The position numbers and the translations under genes are program-made. 39,618 bases of DNA from Streptomyces flaveolus (GTDB lineage: Bacteria; Actinomycetota; Actinomycetes; Streptomycetales; Streptomycetaceae). The stretch is from contig NZ_BMRV01000027.1 in assembly GCF_014648815.1 (NCBI RefSeq), positions 1 to 39,618 of the forward strand, written 5' to 3'. Below are positions 31,798 through 39,480 of this stretch, one piece after another. Positions within the stretch are counted from its first letter, which is position 1, and the number at the start of each line of letters is the position of its first letter. The notes beneath the pieces are model-generated. The model did no database searches. It was given only the letters and a program-made list of their open reading frames with translations, and was not told where the DNA came from.

Positions 31798-32457
31798 ATG
31801 AGCCAACCCCTGCGGGCGGTGCTGGGCGAGGACCAGCCGATCGTGCGTGAAGGCATCGCGATCATCCTTCGCAAGGCCGGCATCGAGGTGGTCGCGGCCG
31901 TCGACAACGCGGTGGACCTGGTGCGGGCCGCCGAGGAGCACCGCCCCGACGTAGTGATCACCGACATCCGGATGCCGCCCCGGCTGGAGGCGGACGGGCT
32001 GGCTGCTGTGCGGGAGATCCGCGCCGCGCGTCCGGAGACCGCCGTCGTCGTCCTGTCCCAGTTCCTCGACGCCTCCTACGCCCTGGACCTGGTCGGGGAC
32101 GATCCGAGCGGGGTGGGCTACCTGCTGAAGGAGAAGGTGGCCAGCCCGCAGATCGTCATCGACGCCGTCGAGCGGGTGGTGGCCCGGGACTCCGCGCTCG
32201 ACCCGGACGTCATCGCGGCGCTGCTGGGCCGCAAGCGTCCCGAGGACCCGCTGGCCGCGCTGACGCCGAAGGAGCATCAGGTGCTGGCGCTGATGGCCGA
32301 GGGGCACTCCAACACGGGCATCGCCGAGCAGCTCTTCGTGAGCGTCGCGGCCGTGGAGCGTCATGTGACCGGCATCTTCGCCAAGCTGGGACTGCACCAG
32401 GCCGCGTCGGGCGGGCACCGGCGGGTGCTGGCGGTGCTGCGCTACCTGGGACAGTAG
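31798..32457 (+). CDS. NarL/FixJ-family response regulator
   Basis: A 219-residue two-domain regulator. The receiver keeps the acidic pair (GEDQP), phospho-acceptor D56 in VVITDIRMPP, and K111 in YLLKEKV. The LuxR-type HTH (about 150-212) begins LTPKEHQVLALMAEGHSNTGIAEQLFVSVAAVERHVTGIFAKLGL. It fits the HisKA_3 kinase at 29124 as partner. The preceding -10 element places the transcript start at the ATG (leaderless). The 30-bp palindrome at 31714 is a candidate site for self-regulation. Confidence 0.93.
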   Translation: MSQPLRAVLGEDQPIVREGIAIILRKAGIEVVAAVDNAVDLVRAAEEHRPDVVITDIRMPPRLEADGLAAVREIRAARPETAVVVLSQFLDASYALDLVGDDPSGVGYLLKEKVASPQIVIDAVERVVARDSALDPDVIAALLGRKRPEDPLAALTPKEHQVLALMAEGHSNTGIAEQLFVSVAAVERHVTGIFAKLGLHQAASGGHRRVLAVLRYLGQ

Positions 32458-32498
32458 CGGGGCGCCGCAGCGTGCGGGGGGCCGTGACGGTGGGGGTG

Positions 32499-32864
32499 TC
32501 AGTCGGCGCTGGGGGCGAACAGGCCTCGCAGGTCGGCGTCAAAGAGGTGGTCCTTGGCGACGAAGCACTCGACGCCCGCTCTGTCCAATTCCTCCCGGGA
32601 CCAGACCTGCGCGTCCGTGGAGGTCAGCACGACCCGGGGCCGTTCCTCGCCGGCGGTCAGGCGGCGGGCCACGGTGAAGCCGTCCAGGTCGGGCAGGTGC
32701 AGGTCGAGCAGCAGGCCGTGCGGGCGGTGGGCGCGGACGGCGGCGAGGGCGGAGAAGCCGTCCCCGGACTCCGCCACGACCGTCAGCCCCCGCGACGTCA
32801 GCAGCGTGGTGGCGATGCGGCGGAACCCCGGGTCGTCGTCGACGACGACGATATTGATGGACAT
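32499..32864 (-). CDS. Receiver-only response regulator
   Basis: A 121-residue single receiver domain with no output domain. It has the acidic cluster VVVDDDPGFRR at residues 5-15, D54 in GLLLDLHLPDLDG, the Thr/Ser of VVLTSTDAQ and the Lys of CFVAKDHL, so phosphorylation is expected. ATG 32864 is used; the frame is open further upstream but lacks family similarity. It converges on the response regulator at 31798-32457, with 41 nt between stops. Stand-alone receivers relay phosphate or bind a partner protein; the kinase at 29124 is the nearest candidate donor. Confidence 0.88.
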   Translation of the reverse strand: MSINIVVVDDDPGFRRIATTLLTSRGLTVVAESGDGFSALAAVRAHRPHGLLLDLHLPDLDGFTVARRLTAGEERPRVVLTSTDAQVWSREELDRAGVECFVAKDHLFDADLRGLFAPSAD

Positions 32865-32911
32865 GTTCCCAGCATGCACACCGCTGCCGCCGCCGGGCCA
32901 TAGGGGCAACC

Positions 32912-33652
32912 CTACGGTTTACCGGCCCGCGCCCGGGGGGTCTGAGCTGGTGCTTCGAGCATCCGGTCGAGTGCAGCGGCCGCGTCCTCGTCCCGTGCGG
33001 CGACACCGGGCGGGGCGGCGTCCGGGTGCGCGTACACGGCCGGTTCATCGGGGCGCAGTTCCCGTACCAGTGCGACAGGGCGGTCTCCCGAGGTCACCCT
33101 CAGCACCCGAAAGCGCGTGCCGGGCAGAAAGAGCAGCCGGTGCGGGGAGCGCGGGTCGAGGGGGGCGGTGTGACGTCCCGTCAGCGAGTGGACGAGGACG
33201 CCGCCGTCCGGTCCGAGGCCGGCGGCCGTCGACACGGCCCACAGGCCCTCTTCGGTGAAGGACCGATTCTCCCGGTACCGGTCGAGCGCCTCGTCCGGTG
33301 CGGCGGCGGCCCCCTGGTACGGGAGCAGCCGCCTCAGTCCCGAGGTCACGCAGCGGGCGAGGGCGCGCCGGTCGGGTGTGCCGTCGTCGCGAGGATCCCG
33401 CTGCGCTCCTGGTTCCCACCGCGCCAAACAGAGCCGTACGGCGGCCAGGTCGGCGGCCGCGCACAGCCGCTCGTACGGCAGGTCAGCGTCGAGTCCCCGC
33501 ACCCCCGGCAGACCGTTTCGCACGAGATCCGCGACAGCCCGGCGATAGGGCTCGCCGGCGGTGTGCCACAGGCGTTGGCGGTCGCGGGCCATTGCCCGGG
33601 AGCCGGGTCCGGACTGGATGGCCAGGTGGGGTGCGTGCCGGGTTCCGCTCAT
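32912..33652 (-). CDS. Protein of unknown function with ADP-ribosyltransferase-like C-terminal domain
   Basis: A 246-residue protein. The N-terminal half is helical (RAMARDRQRLWHTAGEPYRR onward). The C-terminal half has LPYQGAAAAPDEAL, then RYRENRSFTEEGLWAVST, then GGVLVHSLTGRHTAPLDP and the strand LLFLPGTRFRVL. The last parts resemble the F-x-S-T and closing strands of ADP-ribosyltransferase folds. The same final strand occurs in the protein at 12460-14391, so they share the domain. Where that protein has an Arg in LPVHRGP, this one has Gln (LPYQG), so it may be catalytically dead. ATG 33652 is a reasonable start with a weak ribosome binding site; the frame is open up to 33910. Confidence 0.7.
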   Translation of the reverse strand: MSGTRHAPHLAIQSGPGSRAMARDRQRLWHTAGEPYRRAVADLVRNGLPGVRGLDADLPYERLCAAADLAAVRLCLARWEPGAQRDPRDDGTPDRRALARCVTSGLRRLLPYQGAAAAPDEALDRYRENRSFTEEGLWAVSTAAGLGPDGGVLVHSLTGRHTAPLDPRSPHRLLFLPGTRFRVLRVTSGDRPVALVRELRPDEPAVYAHPDAAPPGVAARDEDAAAALDRMLEAPAQTPRARAGKP

Positions 33653-34118
33653 CGCCCTGATGCCTTCGCGCTCGGAGGGGAAGGTGCACAGCCGCGGCGG
33701 GGCGCCGCCGGTGTCAGGCACACCGTAGGCGGGGGGCCGGGCCGGGACGGCCGTACGGAGTGAAGACCGCCCGAAGGGGCAGCGGCGGCTCACGGTCGGG
33801 CAAGCGGGACGGTCAGCGGCCGGCGTGGGCCCGCCCCGGGGTTTCGCGCGCGCCGGGGTCTTCTCGTCGCCGCCGGGCAGCACCGGGCCGAACATGACGA
33901 TGAAGTGCATCGTCCGGATGCCGCGGTCCAGGCAGGCCCGGCCCGTGCCGGCCGGGCGACTCGGCGGCCCGAGGCGTGGCGCCCGGTGCGGCCCACCCAG
34001 CGCAACCCCGGGGCCGAGCCGAGGCAGGTCATCAGGTAGGCGGCGACGGGGATGGCGAGTCGTAGCGGAACCCGTCGATGGCGCCTTGCCTGTGCGTGTC
34101 TCTCTGCCGGTCGGCCGC
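33653..34118. other. 466-nt gap with no supportable gene
   Basis: No frame here shows family-like sequence over a useful length. On the minus strand, one frame gives a short hydrophobic run (LAIPVAAYLMTCLGSAPGLRWVG, about 33990-34060) and another gives MHFIVMFGPVLPGGDE (about 33860-33910). These could be scraps of a decayed gene that once followed cvnD, but I cannot name it. No clear terminator or operator was seen. Confidence 0.4.
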
Positions 34119-34760
34119 TCAGCGCGGTGAGGCGGCGGACAGGGGAAGAGGTCCGCCGGCCGCCTCCTCGACGGCGAGGGCGTGGGTGACGGCGGCGATC
34201 AACGCCTGCTTCACGGACGGGCGGTGGCGGGCGTCGCAGGACACCAGGGGGACGCCCGGGGCGAGGTCCAGGGCGGCGCGGACGGTCTCCGCGGGGTACA
34301 CACGCGCGCCCTCGAACTCGTTGACCGCGACCACGAACGGCAGACCGTGCCGCTCGAAGTAGTCGATCGCCGCGAAGGAGACGTCCAGGCGGCGGGTATC
34401 GGCGAGGACCACCGCGCACAGGGCTCCCGCCGCCAGCTCGTCCCACATGAACCAGAACCGGTCCTGTCCGGGGGTGCCGAACAGGAAGACGCTCAGCCTC
34501 TCGTGCAGGGTGATCCGGCCGAAGTCCATGGCGACCGTGGTGTGGGACTTGCGGTGCAGGTCCGTGGTGTCGTCGATGCCGATGCTGGACCTCGTGAGGT
34601 TCTCCTCGGTGTGGAAGGAGGCGATCTCACTGATGGCGGAGACCAGGGTGGTCTTTCCGGTGCCGAACCCGCCGGCCACCAGGATCTTGACCCCGCGCGG
34701 TAGGTCGTCGTCGTGCTCACGCGGCGCGCCCTGCGCCCCTCGTGCTCGTCTCAGTGCCAC
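34119..34760 (-). CDS. cvnD: Conservon GTP/ATP-binding protein CvnD
   Basis: A 213-residue small GTPase-like protein. It has the P-loop VAGGFGTGKTTLV (around residue 30), the switch region VAMDFGRITL, the G3-like GTPGQDRFWFMWDEL, and VVAVNEFEGARVYP in place of a canonical NKxD, as usual in CvnD. Conservons (cvnA-D) are Streptomyces membrane-associated signalling modules resembling eukaryotic G-protein systems; CvnD is the nucleotide-binding member. GTG 34760 has GGAAG 5 nt upstream. The cvnC stop is 58 nt upstream, a looser spacing than usual. All motifs look intact although the cvnA/cvnB end of the cluster is broken. Confidence 0.92.
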   Translation of the reverse strand: MALRRARGAQGAPREHDDDLPRGVKILVAGGFGTGKTTLVSAISEIASFHTEENLTRSSIGIDDTTDLHRKSHTTVAMDFGRITLHERLSVFLFGTPGQDRFWFMWDELAAGALCAVVLADTRRLDVSFAAIDYFERHGLPFVVAVNEFEGARVYPAETVRAALDLAPGVPLVSCDARHRPSVKQALIAAVTHALAVEEAAGGPLPLSAASPR

Positions 34761-34818
34761 TGTCTTCCCGTCCGCGACGCGTGCGTGCTTCCGTCGGTGT
34801 CGCCGTCCGGCCCCGTGT

Positions 34819-35187
34819 TCACAGGGCGTGCAGGCCGGCGAGTACTTCCCTGATCAGGTCGGTGCTGGGCCGGCCGCTCGGCCAGTCCTCGCCGCCGACC
34901 CGGATGACCCCCATGTCCAGCAGGTCGCCGAGCAGCACCCGGACCACCCCCAGCGGGAGGCCCACGTGCGCCACCAGCTCGCCCACGGAGACGGGCCGGC
35001 GGCACAGGTCCACCAGCTGCTGGTGCTCGGGCATGACGTCCTGGTACGTGCGGAGGGTGACGACCAGGCTCACCACGAAGGCGGCCAGGTCGAACACGTT
35101 GTGCCGCACGTGGGTGCGCCCGCGCACCATGGCGTACGGCCGCACCAGGGAGACGCTGCCGTCCCCCGTCCATTCGCCGCCGGTCAC
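34819..35187 (-). CDS. cvnC: Conservon protein CvnC (DUF742)
   Basis: A 122-residue DUF742 protein. Family marks are SLVRPYAMVRGRT at the N-terminus, the central PEHQQLVDLCRRPVSVGELVAHVGLPLGVVRVLLGDLLDMGVI (a winged-helix-like core) and the short tail after STDLIREVLAGLHAL. Length is normal and the frame is intact. GTG 35187 overlaps the stop of the cvnB remnant as GTGA, so translation was originally coupled to cvnB. With cvnA/cvnB broken, its expression may now be reduced. Confidence 0.92.
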   Translation of the reverse strand: MTGGEWTGDGSVSLVRPYAMVRGRTHVRHNVFDLAAFVVSLVVTLRTYQDVMPEHQQLVDLCRRPVSVGELVAHVGLPLGVVRVLLGDLLDMGVIRVGGEDWPSGRPSTDLIREVLAGLHAL

Positions 35188-35345
35188 CGCGGCAGGCGCT
35201 CGGCGGGCTCTCGCGCGTCGCCGCGGTCCTCGACGGCCAGGTACTGGCCGACCCGGGTGACCAGCCGGGCCATCTCGTACGCCACCACGCCGATGTCGGC
35301 GCCCTCGGGCGTCAGCACGGCGAGGCCGCCGGGGTCGGCGGCGGC
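35184..35345 (-). pseudogene. cvnB remnant: C-terminal third of a roadblock/LC7 protein
   Basis: The last ~54 codons read GGLAVLTPEGADIGVVAYEM then ARLVTRVGQYLAVEDRG to a TGA that overlaps the cvnC start. This is the C-terminal strand and helix of CvnB (roadblock/LC7, normally about 130-150 residues). The N-terminal helix and first strands are absent: immediately upstream lies the C-terminal coding sequence of cvnA in another frame. The frame stays open upstream to 35846 only because of base composition; that stretch has no roadblock sequence. Confidence 0.75.
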
Positions 35346-35824
35346 GCGGAGAGGCGCTGGATGGAGCGGGCGGCCGGTGTCATGCGGTCGAAGAGTGCGC
35401 CGGTCGCGGGGGGCGCGGAGGGCTGGAACTGCGGGGCGAGGCTCGCCTGCCGGACGCGCCGGGGCAGCCCGTCGGTGAGGTCGGGCTCCGCGGGCGGGTG
35501 CCCGGCGGGCGCCTGGTCGGACAGGACGGCCGTGGCGGTGACGGAGGGCCGGGCGTGGGGCGGGGCGCCGGGCAGTGCGCCGCGCGTCGCGCCGTTCTGC
35601 GGGCCGGGGACCGGCTGGGCGGGGTGGCGGACGGGGTGGTTCGGGCCGGACTCCTCGGCCCGCTGGGGTGCGGACTCGCGGCCGGTCTCCGGCCACAGCT
35701 CCTCCAGCAGCTTGTGCGGCAGGAGGACGACCGCGGTGACCCCGCCGTACGGCGAGTGCCGCAGCTCCACGGTGACGTCGTGGCGCCGGGCCAGCCGGCC
35801 TGCCGCGGAGAGTGCACTCGCCAT
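35312..35824 (-). pseudogene. cvnA remnant: C-terminal end of a conservon sensor kinase
   Basis: The frame begins with RLARRHDVTVELRHSPYGG followed by VTAVVLLPHKLL, the last part of the HATPase domain typical of CvnA. A Pro/Ala-rich tail containing GLPRRVRQASLAPQ follows, a segment usual near the CvnA C-terminus. About 165 residues remain of a protein normally several times longer; the membrane, sensor, HAMP, dimerisation and nucleotide-binding parts are missing. Upstream of 35824 there are only about 150 nt before the maoC gene, so the rest was deleted. At the other end the frame runs into cvnB sequence near 35345. Confidence 0.78.
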
Positions 35825-35922
35825 GTGCGGCAGGTGAACTTTTCATGACCCGACCGCGACACGTCGAGGTTTCTGCTTGACATCACAGCGAAACATGTTC
35901 GACCAGGCAGAAGCATTGGCCG

Positions 35923-35956
35923 AAGGGGCACACCTCGCCGTCGAGGCGTGCCCCTT
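35923..35956 (-). terminator. Terminator hairpin downstream of the MaoC gene
   Basis: AAGGGGCACACCTCG (35923-35937) and CGAGGCGTGCCCCTT (35942-35956) pair at 14 of 15 positions around a 4-nt loop. It lies 22 nt after the MaoC stop on the minus strand, the position of a transcription terminator for the poxB-type operon. Confidence 0.75.
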
Positions 35957-35977
35957 CACGCATGGGCGCGGAACCGG

Positions 35978-36448
35978 TCAGGCGCGTCGCAGCAGGTACT
36001 TGTGCTGCCCGGACAGGACGAGTTCCCCACACTGGTTGTGCACGGTGGCGGCGGTGGTGACGACGCCGTCCTCGCCGCGCGGTTCCAGGGCCGTGATCGT
36101 CAGGGCCGGATAGAGGGTGTCCCCGGCGTGCACCTCGCCCAGGAAGGCGCAGGACAGTTCGAGGAAGCTGACGAACACTTCGCCGATGTGGTGCGGGAAG
36201 AGGGTGGCGCCCGGGGCGGTGAAGGCGAGCACCTGCAGGCCGTGCACCACGGGGGCGGTGTGGCCGTGCCGGCGGGCGAACTCGGTGTCGTAGTGGATGG
36301 GGTGGTTGTCGGCGGAGACCGTCTGGAAGGCGGCGGCGTGGGCGTCGGTGAGGGTGCGGCTGGGCGCGCGGAAGACCTCGCCGACGCGGAGGTCTTCAAA
36401 GGTGCGGGCCGGCACGATCGCGAAGTCCGCGGGGTCGAAGTCGCTCAT
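35978..36448 (-). CDS. MaoC-fold dehydratase/hydratase
   Basis: A 156-residue single hot-dog domain. The R-hydratase signature is visible: FQTVSADNHPIHYDTEFARRHG (~42-63), containing the catalytic Asp and His, followed by VVHGLQVLAF. A later strand gives VHAGDTLYPALTITAL. Members hydrate enoyl-CoA or related unsaturated acyl substrates. ATG 36448 has GGAG 8 nt upstream and overlaps the stop of the beta-propeller gene (ATGA at 36445-36448), so the two are translationally coupled. The substrate is unknown. It is the last gene of the operon that begins with the PoxB-like enzyme. Confidence 0.9.
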   Translation of the reverse strand: MSDFDPADFAIVPARTFEDLRVGEVFRAPSRTLTDAHAAAFQTVSADNHPIHYDTEFARRHGHTAPVVHGLQVLAFTAPGATLFPHHIGEVFVSFLELSCAFLGEVHAGDTLYPALTITALEPRGEDGVVTTAATVHNQCGELVLSGQHKYLLRRA

Positions 36449-37413
36449 CGTCCGGTCTCCCCGAAACGGACCGCCAGGAGGTTGGGGTCCTCGTTGGTGA
36501 AGTACGCGCCGCTGGCGATGTAGGCGGTGTGGCCGCGGACGGCGAGCGAGGTCGGGTTCTGCAGGCCGTCGGCGCCGGTGAGGACCACCTGGTGGCTGCC
36601 GTCGGGCCGGACGCGGGCGATCTCGTTGTCCGCGTTGACGGCGGCCAGCAGGGTGTCCCCCTGCCCGGTGAACGCGAAGTCGTCGATGTCGGTGAGACCG
36701 GTGGCCCGGGTGCGGACCGGGCCGGCGGCGCCCCGCCGGGTGACCGGGATGCTCAGGACGGTGCCCTGGTCGAGGTTGCTGACCCACACCGCGCCGTCGT
36801 GCAGCTTGACGCCGTTGGCGCCGAGGAATCCGGTCGCGTCCAGGGCGGGGGTGTCGGCCCACCGGACGGCCGTTCCGCCGGTCACCGGCATCCGCCAGAC
36901 CGCGCCGAGGACGGAGTCGGCCGCGTACAGCACGCCCGCGCGCTCGTCCAGGGCCAGTCCGTTGGGCAGGCCCTGAGCGGGAAGGGCGACGATGCGCTGC
37001 GGGACGCCGCCGGGGCGCAGCCGCCACAGACCGGTGAGGTCGGCGCTGCCGGTGGCGTACAGGAAGTACAGGGTGCCGTCGTGGGCCCGGACGATGCCGC
37101 CGAGGAACGGCGAGGACAGGGCCGGGGTGACCGCGCCGGCCGGGGGCTCGGGCAGGGTGGCGAGGACGCGCACCGTGCCGTCAGAGGCAATCCGGGCGAC
37201 CTGACGGCTGTAGGCGAAGGTGACGACGGCGCCGCCGCCGGGCTCCAGGGCGATGTTCTCCGGGCGCTGCCCCGCGTCGATGTCGAGGTGGGCGACGAAG
37301 CGGGCGGTGGTCCCCGGATCGGCTGCCGCCGACGGCGCGGTGACGGCCAGGACGGCCGTCAGGGCCGTGGCGAGCAGCGCGACACGGCTGGTGCGTGGGG
37401 TGATTCTGGACAT
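36445..37413 (-). CDS. Secreted SMP-30/NHL-type beta-propeller protein
   Basis: A 322-residue protein with a Sec signal peptide (VALLATALTAVLAVTAPSAAA, cleavage near residue 32). The rest consists of repeated four-stranded units of a six-bladed propeller: RPENIALEPGGGAVVTF, GIVRAHDGTLYFLYATG, LPNGLALDERAGVLYAADS, GANGVKLHDGAVWVSNLD, DIDDFAFTGQGDTLLAAVN and NPTSLAVRGHTAYIASG. The N-G and D-x-A blade motifs resemble SMP-30/gluconolactonase metal sites, so a lactonase or sugar-binding role is possible; exact function is open. It starts 45 nt after the TPP enzyme and is coupled by 4-nt overlap to the MaoC gene. Confidence 0.85.
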   Translation of the reverse strand: MSRITPRTSRVALLATALTAVLAVTAPSAAADPGTTARFVAHLDIDAGQRPENIALEPGGGAVVTFAYSRQVARIASDGTVRVLATLPEPPAGAVTPALSSPFLGGIVRAHDGTLYFLYATGSADLTGLWRLRPGGVPQRIVALPAQGLPNGLALDERAGVLYAADSVLGAVWRMPVTGGTAVRWADTPALDATGFLGANGVKLHDGAVWVSNLDQGTVLSIPVTRRGAAGPVRTRATGLTDIDDFAFTGQGDTLLAAVNADNEIARVRPDGSHQVVLTGADGLQNPTSLAVRGHTAYIASGAYFTNEDPNLLAVRFGETGR

Positions 37414-37458
37414 GGTCGTTCTTTCTCCGGACGTTCGGGGGGCGGATGGTTCCGGTGG

Positions 37459-39201
37459 TCAAGGGCGCGGGATGTTGCGCAGATTGGCGCGGGCCAGGTG
37501 GATCATGCGGCCGACGCCGCCGGTGAGGACGCTGCGGCCGGCGGAGAGGGCGAAGCCGCTGATCTGGCCGACGGTGGGCTTCGGTGGGACGGCGAGGGCG
37601 GCGGGGTCGGTGACGACGTCGACCAGGGCCGGGCCGTCGTGGGCGAACGCCTCCCGCAGGGCGCCGCGCAGGCCGGCCGGCGCCTCGACGCGGATGCCGC
37701 GGGCGCCCGCCGCGGTGGCGATGTCCGCGTAGTTGGTGTGCGGGTAGGAGGTGCCGTGCGGGGGCAGGCCGTCGACCATCATCTCCAGGTCGACCATGCC
37801 GAGCGAGGAGTTGTTGAAGACCACGACCTTGACCGGCAGGCCGTACTGCACGGCGGTGAGGAAGTCGCCCATCAGCATGGAGAAGCCGCCGTCACCGGAG
37901 AGGGACACCACCTGCCGTCCCCGGTCGAGGAACTGCGCGCCGATCGCCTGCGGCAGGGCGTTGGCCATCGAGCCGTGCACGAAAGAGCCGAGGATGCGGC
38001 GCCGGCCGTTGGGGGTCAGGTAACGCGCCGCCCAGACACAGCACATGCCGGTGTCCACGGTGAACACGGCGTCGTCGGCGGCCTCCTCGTCCAGGATCGA
38101 GGCCGCATACTCGGGGTGGATGGGAGTCATCGTCTCGACGTTGCGGGTGTAGGCGTTGACCGCCTTCTCCAGCGCGTGGACGTGACGGTCGAGCATCCGG
38201 TCGAGGAACTGGCGGGACTCCTTCTCCCGCACCATGGGGGTCAGACACCTCAGTGTCTCGCGCACGTCACCCCAGACGGCGAGCTCAAGGGGCGTACGCC
38301 TGCCCAGCCGTTCGGGCTGGGTGTCGACCTGCACCGTTTTCACGCCGCGTGGCAGGAAGTTCTCGTACGGGAAGTCGGTGCCGAGAAGGATCAGCAGATC
38401 CGTCTCGTGCATCGCCTCATAGGCGGCGCCGTAACCGAGCAGACCCGACATGCCGACGTCGAACGGGTTGTCGTACTGGATGTGCTCCTTCCCGCGCAGG
38501 GCGTGGCCCACCGGCGACTTGACCTTCTCGGCGAACGCCATGACCTCGGCGTGCGCGCCGGCCACGCCCCGGCCGCAGAAGAGGGTCACCTTGTCAGCGG
38601 CGTCCACCAGGTCCCGCAGCCGAGCCAATTCCTGGTCTGCCGGGCGGATGGCGGGCAGGTCGAGCGGCATCGCCAGTTCGGCGCCGCCGATCGGGGCGTC
38701 CTGGTCGGCCACGTCACCGGAGAGCGCCACCACCGACACCCCGCGCCGTCCCACTGCGTGCTGGATGGCGGTCTGAGCCACGCGCGGCATCTGGCGGGGC
38801 GAGGAGATCAACTCGGAGTAGTGGCTGCACTCCGCGAACAGCCGGTCCGGGTGGGTTTCCTGGAAGTACCCGGTGCCGATCTCACCACTGGGTATCTGCG
38901 CCGCCAGCGCGATCACCGGGGCCATCGACCGGTGCGCGTCGTACAGGCCGTTGATCAGATGCAGGTTGCCCGGTCCGCAGGAACCGGCGCAGGCCGCCAG
39001 TTTCCCGGTGAGCTGGGCTTCCGCACCGGCGGCGAATGCGGCCACCTCCTCGTGGCGTACCTGGATCCACTCGATCCCGGAATGCCGCCGTACGGCGTCG
39101 ACCACGGGGTTGAGGCTGTCCCCCACCACTCCGTACATGCGCTCCACACCGGCGCCGGCCAGTAGGTCGACGTACTGCTCCGCAATGCTCCGCTTGGCCA
39201 C
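37459..39201 (-). CDS. poxB: TPP-dependent enzyme, PoxB-type pyruvate dehydrogenase/oxidase
   Basis: A 580-residue member of the PoxB/acetolactate synthase superfamily. The N-terminal domain has GAGVERMYGVVGDSLNPVVDA and the cofactor-activating Glu in VRHEEVAAFAAGAEAQLTG, then SCGPGNLHLINGLYDA. The C-terminal TPP-binding motif GDG...NN reads SGDGGFSMLMGDFLTA to VVFNN. The central FAD-type domain (LVDAADKVTLFCGRGVAGAH) is present, and GTGYFQETHPDRLFAECSHY is characteristic of pyruvate:quinone oxidoreductases. PoxB oxidises pyruvate to acetate and CO2 at the membrane. GTG 39201 has GAGGAG 5 nt upstream. It heads an operon with the beta-propeller and MaoC genes and is divergent from the hydrolase at 39504. 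Confidence 0.92.
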   Translation of the reverse strand: MAKRSIAEQYVDLLAGAGVERMYGVVGDSLNPVVDAVRRHSGIEWIQVRHEEVAAFAAGAEAQLTGKLAACAGSCGPGNLHLINGLYDAHRSMAPVIALAAQIPSGEIGTGYFQETHPDRLFAECSHYSELISSPRQMPRVAQTAIQHAVGRRGVSVVALSGDVADQDAPIGGAELAMPLDLPAIRPADQELARLRDLVDAADKVTLFCGRGVAGAHAEVMAFAEKVKSPVGHALRGKEHIQYDNPFDVGMSGLLGYGAAYEAMHETDLLILLGTDFPYENFLPRGVKTVQVDTQPERLGRRTPLELAVWGDVRETLRCLTPMVREKESRQFLDRMLDRHVHALEKAVNAYTRNVETMTPIHPEYAASILDEEAADDAVFTVDTGMCCVWAARYLTPNGRRRILGSFVHGSMANALPQAIGAQFLDRGRQVVSLSGDGGFSMLMGDFLTAVQYGLPVKVVVFNNSSLGMVDLEMMVDGLPPHGTSYPHTNYADIATAAGARGIRVEAPAGLRGALREAFAHDGPALVDVVTDPAALAVPPKPTVGQISGFALSAGRSVLTGGVGRMIHLARANLRNIPRP

Positions 39202-39346
39202 GGCACTCCTCAACTCGGTGGGCCAGAGGACGGCCAGGCTAGGTAGACGGCGGGACGTCAAGTTGCCCGTGCGTGCACCGTCCCCGGACTTCGAGCGCAC
39301 GAGGGCGCCGAGGCCGCCCAAAGGGCCGGGGCGGCCTTCCGGCTCC

Positions 39347-39379
39347 GGCGCGCAGAGACCACCAGCAGGGCGCGCAGAG
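39347..39379. repeat. Direct repeat GGCGCGCAGAG, 22-bp period
   Basis: Exact 11-bp copies at 39347-39357 and 39369-39379 start 22 bp apart, two helical turns. They lie roughly 145-180 nt from both divergent genes. A cooperative regulator site is possible. Confidence 0.4.
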
Positions 39380-39454
39380 CAAAGTCTCGGCTTCCGGTCC
39401 GTCCTAGTTTTTCCCTCAGGTCCCAGGCATCACGTTGTTCGGCAGCAGCGCCTT

Positions 39455-39480
39455 GGCACCTCGTACCCGGCACCTCGTAC
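39455..39480 (+). repeat. Direct repeat GGCACCTCGTAC, 2-bp spacer
   Basis: Exact 12-bp copies at 39455-39466 and 39469-39480, ending 23 nt before the hydrolase ATG. The core GCACCTCGTAC differs by one base from GCACCTGGTAC at 8184-8194, the left part of the 28-bp element before the other alpha/beta hydrolase. It may be a related operator. Confidence 0.45.

Noticed and set aside
33790..34446. 219-codon open frame on the minus strand overlapping cvnD
   Set aside because: Its first part is an out-of-frame reading of cvnD. Only a short hydrophobic piece beyond cvnD looks protein-like, too little to call.
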